The position numbers and the translations under genes are program-made. The notes under the pieces are model-generated. The model was not told the origin of the DNA. It made no database searches and saw only the letters and a list, made by a program, of their open reading frames with translations. DNA of 64,000 nucleotides. It comes from Flavivirga jejuensis. Its GTDB lineage: Bacteria > Bacteroidota > Bacteroidia > Flavobacteriales > Flavobacteriaceae. The stretch is taken from NCBI RefSeq assembly GCF_030540765.1, contig NZ_JAUOEL010000002.1:310001-374000 (forward strand). Direction: 5' to 3'. This document shows, in pieces, positions 15,655-25,090 of this stretch; the first letter of the stretch is position 1, and each line of letters starts with the position of its first letter.

Positions 15655-18144
15655 TTAATCTTTTAATAATTTTAACGTTTTTTTACTACCATTCTCATAC
15701 ATCACTTGTAATATGTATAAACCTGTTTCTAGATTTGATATATCTATATTCTTATACTCATTACTAAATTCGTATGTTTTTACTCCATGCAGACTATATA
15801 AAACACCTGATTTAACTTCTCTTGAAAGGTTAAAAACATCTTTCACTGGATTCGGATATAAATTAATCCCTTGAGAATTATCTTTTACATTGTCAATTCC
15901 TAAAACTTCCGATACATGGAATGTAATTTCATAAACTCTAAACTTTGGAATTAAATTATCAGAATTACTAAGTGCGGTAATAACGTATTCCATTGACTCA
16001 GGTACACTTGTAAATGCAACTGGATTATTGAAATCAAATTCTGCATTAGCAGAGGTAGATTCACTTGAGTAATTATAACTTTTAGTCTCATCACCAATAG
16101 TAATATTAAAAGATATATCATCATTTACTTGTGACCTCACTCTAAAGGTAATTTTATCACACACAACTGATGCATTATTCATTGATTTCACAAGAAATTT
16201 AGCACCGCTACCTAATGCTCTAGATTGTAGATAACTCGTTTTTACTGATGTATCCCCTATTAATTCTAAATAATTATCTGAAGGATTGAAAGCTTGTTCT
16301 GGATCAGTATTCAAATGTATCTGAGTAACAGGAATCGTCACAACCTCTTCTGATATAATTAAAAAATTATTCTCATCTATTAACGTAAACACAACGGTAG
16401 TAGCGCCTTCTGGAACATTTGCTGTAATAATATTTCCGTTGATGGCAGCTGTAGATTCAAACCATTCATCACCGCTCTCTTCACTTTTTTGATAAAGAAA
16501 ATATGCTGTATCTATTGCAGCTTGACCTGAATTAGCGGTAACTGTACTTGTTACTGTATTTGTGTCTTGGTCAAAAATTGTGGAAGTTATTGAAGGTACG
16601 GCATCTTGGTTCTCCAATGGAGCACCAGAACCTGTATAATTTGGATTCCATTGGGGGTATCTAGCATTATTATCTACCAAAAAAGTTTCTAACTTAGAAA
16701 TTAATTCATTTTTAATACTTTCAGAAACACTATTTATCACATTTGTAGCCTCTTCTATATCATTATTGCTTCCGTCTATATTATACAACTGATAAAGCTC
16801 ATAAGAGCCGTCTATATGGTTTTTATATAATTTATACTCATTACTTCTAATAGACGATTGCATTTGGGTATCTTTATTGTGCGGGAAATGCCAAAAAAGA
16901 TCTGTTCTTTCATTTCCTTCAGTATCTTCAACAATTGTAGATGTCCCTTTTAAAATTGGCGATAAATCAGCTCCAGCTAAAGCATCAGAAACACTCGTAT
17001 CTACACTTGTATCTGTTAAAGATAAAATTGTAGGAAAAAAATCTAACTGCGAAACAACGTTATCATAATGCCCCACAATAACATCAGGACCAGTAATAAC
17101 TAAAGGCGTACGAACGCCACCTTCTTGGGCATATTTCTTTCCTTTATTTAAAGGAAAATTATCTGTAATAATTTCACCACTATTGACCTCTGCACCACCA
17201 TTATCAGACGAAAAGATGATATAGGTTGTTTCAAATAATTTTTTCCCAGGATTTCTTGGGTCGTCAGTTGTTTTTAAATAATCTACAATTTTTCCTAAAC
17301 TCCAATCTAACGAAGCAACCATAGCTCCATAATAAGGGTTTGTTTGTCCTGGTGTAGTAATAGCCTCATCTATTGTAGGCACAGGGATTCCTAATTTATT
17401 ACAATAATAAGTCAATAATGCCAAATCTCTAGTTTGTATTGGTGTATGAACCAACCATGTTGCCATATATAAAAAGAAAGGCTCAGATTTATTAGCTTCT
17501 AAAAATGTTAATGCATTTTCTGTAACTGCGTCATACGGTCTGCCGTCTGCATCAATTCTATAAGGGTCATCTACAGCATCTGTTGCATAACCAGTAGTTC
17601 TATCTCCCATACCAGAAGCAATACCTCTTCCAGTAAACTGAAAATCAAACCCTTGATCAATAGCCTCAGGAAATGTATTATGGTTAGCTGCCATGTGCCA
17701 TTTACCAACATGACCAGACTTATAACCTTGCGCATCCAGTGCTTCGGCAATGGTAACTTCTTCAACTTGTAATCTTCCAGGAAAAAAAGGGTGAATCAAC
17801 TTATTCGCATTGTTATTACTATTCACTTTAGGTATCTCTCCTCCAGCAACATGGGTCATTTTAGTTTGCGTAGTATGATGTCCGCTCATCATCGCTGTTC
17901 TAGATGGAGCGCAAGTTGGTGCAGGAGAATATGCTTGTGAAAAATTAGCTCCTTCTGCTGCTAAACTTAACATGTTAGGAGTTTCCCAAGGAACAACTGC
18001 GCCTTCATCATTCAATTGAGTATCTTGCCACCCCAAATCATCGGCATAAAAAATTATTATATTTGGTTTAACTACATCTTGACCATACGTCTTTGGTAAA
18101 AAAAATATACTAAATAAACAAAGCAGGATAATGTTTCTCATCAT
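15655..18144 (-). CDS. T9SS-secreted S1-family sulfatase (CAPSR)
   Basis: 829 residues from the start chosen here (MMRNIILLC, signal peptide to TYGQ). An upstream ATG at 18162 extends the frame, but it overlaps the -7 box, so I reject it. Catalytic domain: FYADDLGWQD, Cys78-Ala-Pro-Ser-Arg, GHVGKWHM and FSSDNGG. It is followed by a beta-sandwich module (about 505-615), a further beta domain (about 620-740) and a T9SS sorting domain (about 755-829, NLYPNPVKDVFNLSR). The catalytic part and first module are homologous to the tandem sulfatases at 55264-57135 and 57205-59100, which lack a sorting domain. Surface export suggests it desulfates the polymer or large fragments outside the cell. Divergent from the T9SS glycosidase at 18556. 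Confidence 0.9.
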   Translation of the reverse strand: MMRNIILLCLFSIFFLPKTYGQDVVKPNIIIFYADDLGWQDTQLNDEGAVVPWETPNMLSLAAEGANFSQAYSPAPTCAPSRTAMMSGHHTTQTKMTHVAGGEIPKVNSNNNANKLIHPFFPGRLQVEEVTIAEALDAQGYKSGHVGKWHMAANHNTFPEAIDQGFDFQFTGRGIASGMGDRTTGYATDAVDDPYRIDADGRPYDAVTENALTFLEANKSEPFFLYMATWLVHTPIQTRDLALLTYYCNKLGIPVPTIDEAITTPGQTNPYYGAMVASLDWSLGKIVDYLKTTDDPRNPGKKLFETTYIIFSSDNGGAEVNSGEIITDNFPLNKGKKYAQEGGVRTPLVITGPDVIVGHYDNVVSQLDFFPTILSLTDTSVDTSVSDALAGADLSPILKGTSTIVEDTEGNERTDLFWHFPHNKDTQMQSSIRSNEYKLYKNHIDGSYELYQLYNIDGSNNDIEEATNVINSVSESIKNELISKLETFLVDNNARYPQWNPNYTGSGAPLENQDAVPSITSTIFDQDTNTVTSTVTANSGQAAIDTAYFLYQKSEESGDEWFESTAAINGNIITANVPEGATTVVFTLIDENNFLIISEEVVTIPVTQIHLNTDPEQAFNPSDNYLELIGDTSVKTSYLQSRALGSGAKFLVKSMNNASVVCDKITFRVRSQVNDDISFNITIGDETKSYNYSSESTSANAEFDFNNPVAFTSVPESMEYVITALSNSDNLIPKFRVYEITFHVSEVLGIDNVKDNSQGINLYPNPVKDVFNLSREVKSGVLYSLHGVKTYEFSNEYKNIDISNLETGLYILQVMYENGSKKTLKLLKD

Positions 18145-18159
18145 TAAATTATTTTTAAG

Positions 18160-18215
18160 CAAAGATAAATTCTATAGAAAGTTAAACTTGTCTGTATTCA
18201 ACCAAAAAGTTACTT
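18160..18215 (-). promoter_or_regulatory. Locus operator plus -7 box for the T9SS sulfatase gene
   Basis: Site at 18192-18215 (minus strand AGTAACTTT, then TTGGTTGAATACAG), exactly 24 bp upstream of TATCTTTG at 18160-18167, a perfect TAnnTTTG. Transcription would begin near 18153, which makes the ATG at 18144 (or 18141) the usable start. Confidence 0.6.
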
Positions 18216-18312
18216 ATATCAACTAATAAAGAATTTCTTGAACCAACTATCTTCGAGACAGAGTCATAGAGGTATTTCGCTGGTTTCATACCCAATCAAG
18301 TTGCCCATAAGG

Positions 18313-18334
18313 TTTTGACCTAAAAAGGTCAAAA
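18313..18334. repeat. Accessory hairpin next to repeat copy B
   Basis: TTTTGACCT / AGGTCAAAA with a 4-nt loop. Copy C has a comparable hairpin at the same relative place (28105-28129), so it may be part of the repeat unit. Confidence 0.5.
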
Positions 18335-18343
18335 ACCAAAATT

Positions 18344-18453
18344 CTGTATTTTACCTCTCCCAGAACTGCCTTTTTTGGCAGTTCTGACCTCTCCAAAGGC
18401 GAGGCGACATCGGAAACCCCGACGCAGAACCTCGAGAAATTCTTTAGATTAAA
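18344..18453 (+). repeat. Dispersed hairpin repeat, copy B
   Basis: 110 bp matching copy A in length, order and most bases, with the same CAGAACTGCC hairpin. The second hairpin has lost one pair (GGCGAGG instead of GGAGAGG). It stands in the divergent promoter region between the T9SS sulfatase and T9SS glycosidase genes. Confidence 0.8.
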
Positions 18454-18555
18454 TAAATGACTTAAATAAGCAATAATAAAGTCTGAATAAGCAACAGTAT
18501 TACATATAAAAATAGGACTTTAGCTACATTATTAATCTACTTAAATTATAAAATT

Positions 18556-21078
18556 ATGTTAAAATTGAAAATCGCTTTTTTATTTCTGCCCCTCTTTTTC
18601 TTTGTAAACAAAATTCAAGCACAGTATCTCTGGTACGAAACAGGAACTGAGAATATTTTATTTACAGGAGAAAGCTCAGGCTCATTAAACAAAAACAAAG
18701 TAAATCCAGATATTAATGGAGTAAATACGAATATCAAAAGTTCTAAATTTGTTAGAAATGCTTCAATAAGCAAAGGTTTTACTTATTTTAAATTATACCA
18801 ACCCATAGAAACTGCTACAACTTATACAGTTTCTTTAAAAGGGTATATAGATGTTACTACGTCAAACTTACCATCAAGCCCTAAACGTCTACGAGTATAT
18901 TTAAAAAATACGATTACTGGAGATTTAAAATACAAACAAATAAATTTCACCAAAGGTCAAGAATGGGAAGATTTTTCTTTTGTTTTTAACCCTAGTGATT
19001 TCACTTCAAGCGGATTAGGAAGTGGCGGTTATAATCAAATGTATATTGGTTATGGAAATGGAATATCTTCAAATTCAAAAACGAGCTATTACATCGATCA
19101 AATTTACGGTACAACAAAACAAACACCAATCAATGCTATTGCAGAGTCACTTCAAGGATCTTGGGGAGGTCGTTTGTATGTAAGAGGTGGTGAAGATTTA
19201 GATGACTATGTTGATAATAAAGGGTATGATTATGTAGCAGGAGCACAAGAGATAGTAAGTAACTACCCTACTATGGGACATGTAATTACCAATGCTACCA
19301 ATAATGCAAATGCACAATTATGGACCTTAAGAACAAACCCTAATGTGGATGCGGTAATGGGAGCTGCAAATTCTATTATAGATGAAGAATTTGTACCTAG
19401 CTTAGCTAACGAACAAATTATTATTGATGTAATTACTGAATTTAAAAATGCTAATAAAAAAGTAATTTTATATTTAAATGGACAAAGTCCTGGAAATAGA
19501 GCCACAGCAGCTGGAGCTGTAGCGTGGAATAATTATGTAGATACTTATTTTTCTGGAGATGGGCATGCCGCATGGATGGATTTATGTGAAGGTTACATAA
19601 AACGTTTTAAAGAGCTAGGAGTAGATGGCTACTGGTTAGATTCTTTTGGGACTTACAATGTAAATAAAAGCTTAGGAGCTAATGATGTTCCAAGTACTGA
19701 TGCTGAAAAAAACGAATTTGTACAAATGATTCGTAATGTAGATCCATCAATTGCCATTACAACTAACTTTGAAAAAGACTTTTTCGAAGATGGAAATGGT
19801 AACCGTATAGAGGTTGATACAGATGGGGTTGAAGATAATGACGAAAGTGATTATAGAATTATAAAGATGACAGCCACAGACCCTTGGTCAGACTTCACAG
19901 CAGGACATATTACACCTTTAGCACAAGGCGCACCACCTAATTCTTGGGCATATGAAGAATTTACAGTTACAGATATTGAAGCATCACCAATAGCATCTTA
20001 TGATGATACCAAACAAACGGTAAAGCATTTGTTTTTACCTATAAGAGAAAGATGGTCTAGTGAAAAAACTGATTTAATGTTTGATGGGGAACAGGCATAT
20101 CGATTTGCAAAGAGAATTACGGATGCAGGAGGGTCTGTCACTTTTTCTAATACAACAGACGATGGTACTATAACGCCAGATGAGATAGCTGTTTTGAACT
20201 ATGTAGATCAACAATTTGCGGCTAATGCTGCTGCAACACCATATGTTCGTCCTTTAGGAGCTTTTCTTGTTGGTGAAGCGCAAACTTATCCATGGTATGA
20301 GAATGAAGATGAAACTATTACAGATTACATCGCTGTAGAAAGTTCATCTGATGGTACAACTACTGAAGATTTTTCTAATCCTTTTAAAACAGGAATTAAT
20401 ACTAGTGATACAGTTACAAAATTTGTAAGAGATGGAGGGACAACAGCTAGAATATACTTTGATTTACCAAATCCAATTACAGACCTTTCATCGCTTAAAA
20501 TATCTTTGGATGCCTTTATAAATCATGGCAACCCAACTGCTAAAGATTTTAAGATTCGAGTTTTTCTTCTAAATACAACTTTAAATACAAGAATTTATAA
20601 GCAAATAAGTTTATCTGCAGCAAAAACTTGGGAGAACTTAGAGTTTGACTTTAGTGCTCATGGCACATATCCCGATGGATATGATCAAATGGCAATAGGA
20701 TTTGCGAATGGAGATGCTTCTGGAACAACCAAAATCTATTATGTTGATAATGTAAAGGGATCAATCAACCAATTCCTTATTGCGACTACAGCAAAAAAAG
20801 AATCTATAAAAAGTACTAACCTTATTTCTATTGGTGAATCCCAGATTGAACAGAACGATTCACCATTAAAAATATATCCAAACCCTGTAACTAATTCTTT
20901 TGAAATGTCTAAAGAATTTAAATCTGTATCTATCTATACAATAACAGGTAAAAAAATATTAGAATTTTCTGGAGATCAAAGTAGTTTTGATGTTTCGAAT
21001 CTTAGTGCTGGATTTTATGTTCTTAAAGCTAATGATAGTAAAGGGAACCCACATATACTTAAGTTTATAAAAAAATAG
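18556..21078 (+). CDS. T9SS-secreted putative glycosidase with two copies of a flanking module
   Basis: 840 residues: signal peptide (to about 23), module 1 (about 25-190), TIM-barrel-like domain (about 195-560), module 2 (about 590-745) and a T9SS sorting domain (about 770-840, IYPNPVTNSFEMS). Modules 1 and 2 are clear duplicates: RVYLKNT ... KYKQINF ... WEDFSF ... GYNQMYIGYGNG ... YYIDQI against RVFLLNT ... IYKQISL ... WENLEF ... GYDQMAIGFANG ... YYVDNV. They look like carbohydrate-binding beta-sandwiches. The barrel has GVDGYWLD (Asp357, Asp362) and TTNFEKDFFE (Glu406) as candidate catalytic acids. No family is recognised with confidence. The architecture suits an endo-enzyme on an insoluble or viscous polymer. 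The upstream region has two TAAGCAA words 21 bp apart (18467, 18488) but no normal operator. Confidence 0.65.
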   Translation: MLKLKIAFLFLPLFFFVNKIQAQYLWYETGTENILFTGESSGSLNKNKVNPDINGVNTNIKSSKFVRNASISKGFTYFKLYQPIETATTYTVSLKGYIDVTTSNLPSSPKRLRVYLKNTITGDLKYKQINFTKGQEWEDFSFVFNPSDFTSSGLGSGGYNQMYIGYGNGISSNSKTSYYIDQIYGTTKQTPINAIAESLQGSWGGRLYVRGGEDLDDYVDNKGYDYVAGAQEIVSNYPTMGHVITNATNNANAQLWTLRTNPNVDAVMGAANSIIDEEFVPSLANEQIIIDVITEFKNANKKVILYLNGQSPGNRATAAGAVAWNNYVDTYFSGDGHAAWMDLCEGYIKRFKELGVDGYWLDSFGTYNVNKSLGANDVPSTDAEKNEFVQMIRNVDPSIAITTNFEKDFFEDGNGNRIEVDTDGVEDNDESDYRIIKMTATDPWSDFTAGHITPLAQGAPPNSWAYEEFTVTDIEASPIASYDDTKQTVKHLFLPIRERWSSEKTDLMFDGEQAYRFAKRITDAGGSVTFSNTTDDGTITPDEIAVLNYVDQQFAANAAATPYVRPLGAFLVGEAQTYPWYENEDETITDYIAVESSSDGTTTEDFSNPFKTGINTSDTVTKFVRDGGTTARIYFDLPNPITDLSSLKISLDAFINHGNPTAKDFKIRVFLLNTTLNTRIYKQISLSAAKTWENLEFDFSAHGTYPDGYDQMAIGFANGDASGTTKIYYVDNVKGSINQFLIATTAKKESIKSTNLISIGESQIEQNDSPLKIYPNPVTNSFEMSKEFKSVSIYTITGKKILEFSGDQSSFDVSNLSAGFYVLKANDSKGNPHILKFIKK

Positions 21079-21121
21079 ATTATTTCAAGGACTAATAGTC
21101 GAAATTTATTTTATTAGATCT

Positions 21122-21168
21122 AACCTAAATTAGACGTAAAAATATTTGTTTTTTGTCTAATTTAGGTT
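21122..21168. terminator. Bidirectional terminator between convergent genes
   Basis: Perfect 14-bp inverted repeat AACCTAAATTAGAC / GTCTAATTTAGGTT with a 19-nt loop, between the T9SS glycosidase and the sulfatase at 21186. Confidence 0.8.
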
Positions 21169-21185
21169 ATTCACATATAATGAAG

Positions 21186-22706
21186 TTAATCAAGTTCTGA
21201 AACAAGGGTTTTACATTTTGCTCTGAACTTAGTTAAAATAGCCTCATAATTGATATTCCCTACCAAATTATTTTGTTCTTTAGGGTCTTTTAAAACATCA
21301 AACAACTCTTCATAAATAGGTGCTTCATTAATAGTTATAGATTGATTAGGAACGTATTTGTTTCTGTCATTTTCTTTACTAAAAGAACGAATGTATTTAA
21401 ATTGCTTACTACGCACAGCTTCTTGCCTAGGGTAGCCTTGATCTGTAAATAGGTTTTCTAAAAAGATTTCATTTCTCCATTTTATATTCTTTCCTTCAAT
21501 TAAAGACATTACACTTTTTCCTTGATAAGATTCTGGAACAGCGACACCACACATTTCTAAAATGGTTGCAGGAATATCTTGACCAACTACCAATTCGTTT
21601 ATCACTTTCCCTTTTGTTTTGTCAGTGAAAAAAGGAGAATAAACTATCATAGGAACATGAACCGATTCATCGTACAAAATAGTTTTCCCTCCCAATCCAT
21701 GTTCGCCTAAAAACAAGCCATTGTCTGATGTAAACACAATAATGGTATTTTCATCTTCGCCAATGTCTTTTAAAAACGCACGCAAATTCCCAACCATTAA
21801 ATCTATGGCATGAACAGCGCGAGTCATTTTTAGTTTTTCATTTAATAATTTACCTTTATTTGAGGTCACATAATATTTCATTAAATCTGGCGTGGCATAC
21901 ACATTCTCAGGCAAACTAATATCTTGAGGATATCCATCAGGCAATCCAATTTTATGTTTTACATCGTCGTATCCTGTTTTGTAATACTCTGGATCTGTTG
22001 GTTTTGAACCCATACCACCAATACTAGAAGCATGCGGAAGATTTAAATTAATCCAAGCTGAAAAAGGCTTGTTAGGATCTCGCTTCTTAATTTGATTTTT
22101 AATAGATGAATCTGCATTTTCGTAGAAATAATCATAGGTATCATCTTGTGTTAAATAAGCTTTAGTAGCCTCCAACATGCCTTCTATTTGTGTTTTGTTT
22201 TTAAGGTTGGCAAACTGTTTGTGTTTTTTTGCAGGATAAAATCCTAAATGTCCGTCTCCATAATAACAAAAATCTGTGTTTTCTCTTAAAGGTGTATTCT
22301 TTTTGTCTCCAATTTTGGTATGGTGTTTCCCTATAAATGCCGTTGAATATCCCGCTTCTTTTAAAAGTACTTGCCAACTTTTTTTATACGTTTTCTCAGA
22401 AATTATATTTTTAGAAATGTAATTAAAACCGATTTTATTTTTTCTTTCCCACTGCGCTGTAAAGATATTTGCTCTACTAGGTCCGCAAATAGGACTTGTA
22501 ATATATGCGTTGTTAAAAAACGCGCCTTCTTTGGCTAATTGATCAATATTTGGCGTTTGTGTTACAGGATCTCCTGTCATACCCAAAGAATTGAACCTTT
22601 GATCATCAGAAAAAATAAAAATTATATTAGGTTTCTTTTCTTGTTTTTGAGTAGAACATGATGTAAAAAAAGCGAGTATAAATATACTGTATAGAATTGT
22701 TTTCAT
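21186..22706 (-). CDS. S1-family sulfatase (CGPSR), lipoprotein
   Basis: 506 residues, lipobox FFTSC (Cys17). Motifs: FSDDQRF, Cys74-Gly-Pro-Ser-Arg, GKHHTK in place of the usual GKWHLG, and FTSDNGLFLGEHG. The last block and general layout resemble the iduronate-sulfatase-like branch of S1 enzymes. The Trp-to-His change next to the active-site Lys/His pair may alter the substrate pocket. Last gene of a four-gene unit starting at 27669; only 6 bp separate it from the GH95-like gene. Confidence 0.9.
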   Translation of the reverse strand: MKTILYSIFILAFFTSCSTQKQEKKPNIIFIFSDDQRFNSLGMTGDPVTQTPNIDQLAKEGAFFNNAYITSPICGPSRANIFTAQWERKNKIGFNYISKNIISEKTYKKSWQVLLKEAGYSTAFIGKHHTKIGDKKNTPLRENTDFCYYGDGHLGFYPAKKHKQFANLKNKTQIEGMLEATKAYLTQDDTYDYFYENADSSIKNQIKKRDPNKPFSAWINLNLPHASSIGGMGSKPTDPEYYKTGYDDVKHKIGLPDGYPQDISLPENVYATPDLMKYYVTSNKGKLLNEKLKMTRAVHAIDLMVGNLRAFLKDIGEDENTIIVFTSDNGLFLGEHGLGGKTILYDESVHVPMIVYSPFFTDKTKGKVINELVVGQDIPATILEMCGVAVPESYQGKSVMSLIEGKNIKWRNEIFLENLFTDQGYPRQEAVRSKQFKYIRSFSKENDRNKYVPNQSITINEAPIYEELFDVLKDPKEQNNLVGNINYEAILTKFRAKCKTLVSELD

Positions 22707-22712
22707 AATATG

Positions 22713-25088
22713 TTAATTAGAGCTGTAATAGGTATGCCCTGGTAATCGTTTTGTTTTTTCACCGAATCCAAATAGGTTTTGTTCTTCTTTTGTTTTTGGT
22801 AATTCTATAATTGTTAAGTCTGTTTTCTTTAAAGATTTTGAGGTAATAATAACAGATTCATCTTTCTTTAAATCAATATTATATAATCCATCTTCTTCTT
22901 TTATGTCAAGGTATTTTCCGTTGATATAAAATTTTGGCTTTTCAAAATCGACTTGTACGTTACATGTATTTCCTTTTAAACTTTTTATAGATATAAATTC
23001 GGTGTTTCCTTTTACTTTTTTAGCACTTACCAAAAATGCGCCTTGTGTTCTTAAATTATGAAATGAAACATCTTCCCACAGTTTTGGACTTGCAGGAAAT
23101 ACATTTATTTTCCCGCCCCAACTTTGTAGCATCATATCATGCAAACTCGTTGCAAATGATAAAGGGCTTTCAATAACTGGATTGATTTTACCTTCCGAAT
23201 ACATAGTTGTTGATGAAATATTTTCGTGTTTGATTAAAAAATCAAGATAATAATACGCCTTTTCCGCATCGCCTAAACTAGCATACATAGAAGATGCCCC
23301 TGTAGCTGTATAACCTGTTACGGGCATGGCTTTAATTTTTTTACCACTATTAAATGTAACATCTAACCAATGATCTAGAGACCTGCGCAATAGTTTTTTA
23401 TCTGCTTCATTTTCTGGTGTAATTACCATTAAAGGGTAAAAAGCCAGTAGATGTGAATAATGACGATGTGGATTAGAAAAAGGAATATCTTTTCCAATTC
23501 TAAGTCCGTTTTCATCTATTTGAAAATCAACTAAATTGTCTAGTAAATGTTTCCATTCTTTTAATAAGGGATCATTTAAATTATGTTGCTTATCAATATC
23601 TATTAATGTTTGACAACTCCAACGGATTAATGCCAAGGTAAAATTAATATCTTGACCATGTCCTGGTTTATACTCAGGAGACCAACTGTATTTAATATGA
23701 ATTTTGCCATCATCAGCATCTACAGGATTGTCTTTAATATAATTTAAATAACTATTGACTGTCTTTTTTAAGATAGGGAACAATTTATCTCGCATTCTAA
23801 TCTCATCCTCATCAAATTTACAATGCAACCAATAATCATGCAACATCCATGTTAACATATCTGGTACTTTCCCTCCATTATATGCTATTAAATCTTGTGG
23901 CAACAAAGCTGCTACGGCTGCACTATTCTTCCAATGTTTTGGTACATTTCCTTCTAAGTTTTCAGTGTATTTATCAATGTTATTTGGTAAAGATTCTCCA
24001 ATAGACATTCTGTTTGCAGTTAAATGTGTCCAATAGATTAATTGCACATTCAAATCACCCCAAACCATTGGCCAAAAGGTTCTATTATACCAAGGTCCCA
24101 TTAAATCTAAAATAGGGCCATTTCCTCTAGAGGCAGCCCCAAGTTTATACATTTGTATCCAATAGAATGATTCTTTTTCGGCATCGTTAATAGTTAAAAA
24201 ACTCAAAGGATAATAGTCATGCCACCATGTTTGATGAGAAGAAACAAACCTGTTTTCTTTGATGAGCTTCTCCCCTGTTTTTAAATTCTCAGTAACTATT
24301 TCTAATGAATTATGTTCTGGATACGTGTGATGAACACTTGCTATTAATTGTTGTTTTCCTGAAGGGCTCCCTAATATCTTCCAACCTGTTGTTGTTTCTC
24401 CCCTATTATCAAATAAAGGTTGATAACAGAAATTATAACCATCTTTTTTGCTAAGCGTTGGTTGTGGTGGCATTTCTAAAGTAGTAGCTCTCATTTTATC
24501 CCAAGTACCGCCTTTTGGACCACCCCCACTTTTTAAAACTTCATAAACTGGTGGTATAGGATCTTCGGCATGCCAGGTAATTTCTACTTTTTCGTCTGTT
24601 GTATCTGTTTCAAAAAAAATAACATCTTTTGTACTATGCGTAAAACCTTTAATTTTATAGGTTCCTTTAGATGTGGTCACAACACCTGTTAATTCTGCAT
24701 TCCATAAATCTAAGCGCATATTAACTCCTGTTATTTTTCCTTTTGATTTCAAGTTGAAATAACCAAGTGGTAACCTGCTTCGTTTAATCCAAAGCATTTC
24801 TTCAGCTTTTGTTTTCGCTTCTCTATGATCATAATAATCATGCCTTCCTATATAAAGCGATATAACATTACTTTCTGATTCCTCTGCTTGATAAAATAAA
24901 AAACCAATATTCCCATTACCTGTATATGGTGCTGTTTGCCATTTGTCTGGAACAATATCCCAAAGCATATCGTGTTTGGATAAAAAGGACTCGTAATCTA
25001 CTTTAAAATCAATATGTTTTTCTTGTGAAAAAAAAGAAGTCGAAAAGAAAACAAAACAACAAAAAATAAGTGCTTTTATATTATACAT
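22713..25088 (-). CDS. GH95-like (alpha/alpha)6-barrel protein, lacking canonical catalytic signature
   Basis: 791 residues with a signal peptide (to SFFSQ). The sequence follows the GH95 plan: an N-terminal super-sandwich (NGNIGFLFYQAEESESNVISLYIGR) and an (alpha/alpha)6 barrel with GDLNVQLIYWTHL in place of DINLxMNYW and HRHYSHLLAFYPL matching HRHxSHLxxLxPG. The GH95 block QIDGNFGG is replaced by NPVIESPLSFATSLHDMMLQSWGG. So the acid and Asn/Asp pair of characterised alpha-L-fucosidases are only partly kept, and the activity may differ. It lies between the EF-hand esterase (2-bp gap) and a sulfatase. Probably a periplasmic exo-enzyme; substrate unknown. Confidence 0.65.
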   Translation of the reverse strand: MYNIKALIFCCFVFFSTSFFSQEKHIDFKVDYESFLSKHDMLWDIVPDKWQTAPYTGNGNIGFLFYQAEESESNVISLYIGRHDYYDHREAKTKAEEMLWIKRSRLPLGYFNLKSKGKITGVNMRLDLWNAELTGVVTTSKGTYKIKGFTHSTKDVIFFETDTTDEKVEITWHAEDPIPPVYEVLKSGGGPKGGTWDKMRATTLEMPPQPTLSKKDGYNFCYQPLFDNRGETTTGWKILGSPSGKQQLIASVHHTYPEHNSLEIVTENLKTGEKLIKENRFVSSHQTWWHDYYPLSFLTINDAEKESFYWIQMYKLGAASRGNGPILDLMGPWYNRTFWPMVWGDLNVQLIYWTHLTANRMSIGESLPNNIDKYTENLEGNVPKHWKNSAAVAALLPQDLIAYNGGKVPDMLTWMLHDYWLHCKFDEDEIRMRDKLFPILKKTVNSYLNYIKDNPVDADDGKIHIKYSWSPEYKPGHGQDINFTLALIRWSCQTLIDIDKQHNLNDPLLKEWKHLLDNLVDFQIDENGLRIGKDIPFSNPHRHYSHLLAFYPLMVITPENEADKKLLRRSLDHWLDVTFNSGKKIKAMPVTGYTATGASSMYASLGDAEKAYYYLDFLIKHENISSTTMYSEGKINPVIESPLSFATSLHDMMLQSWGGKINVFPASPKLWEDVSFHNLRTQGAFLVSAKKVKGNTEFISIKSLKGNTCNVQVDFEKPKFYINGKYLDIKEEDGLYNIDLKKDESVIITSKSLKKTDLTIIELPKTKEEQNLFGFGEKTKRLPGHTYYSSN

Positions 25089-25090
25089 AA

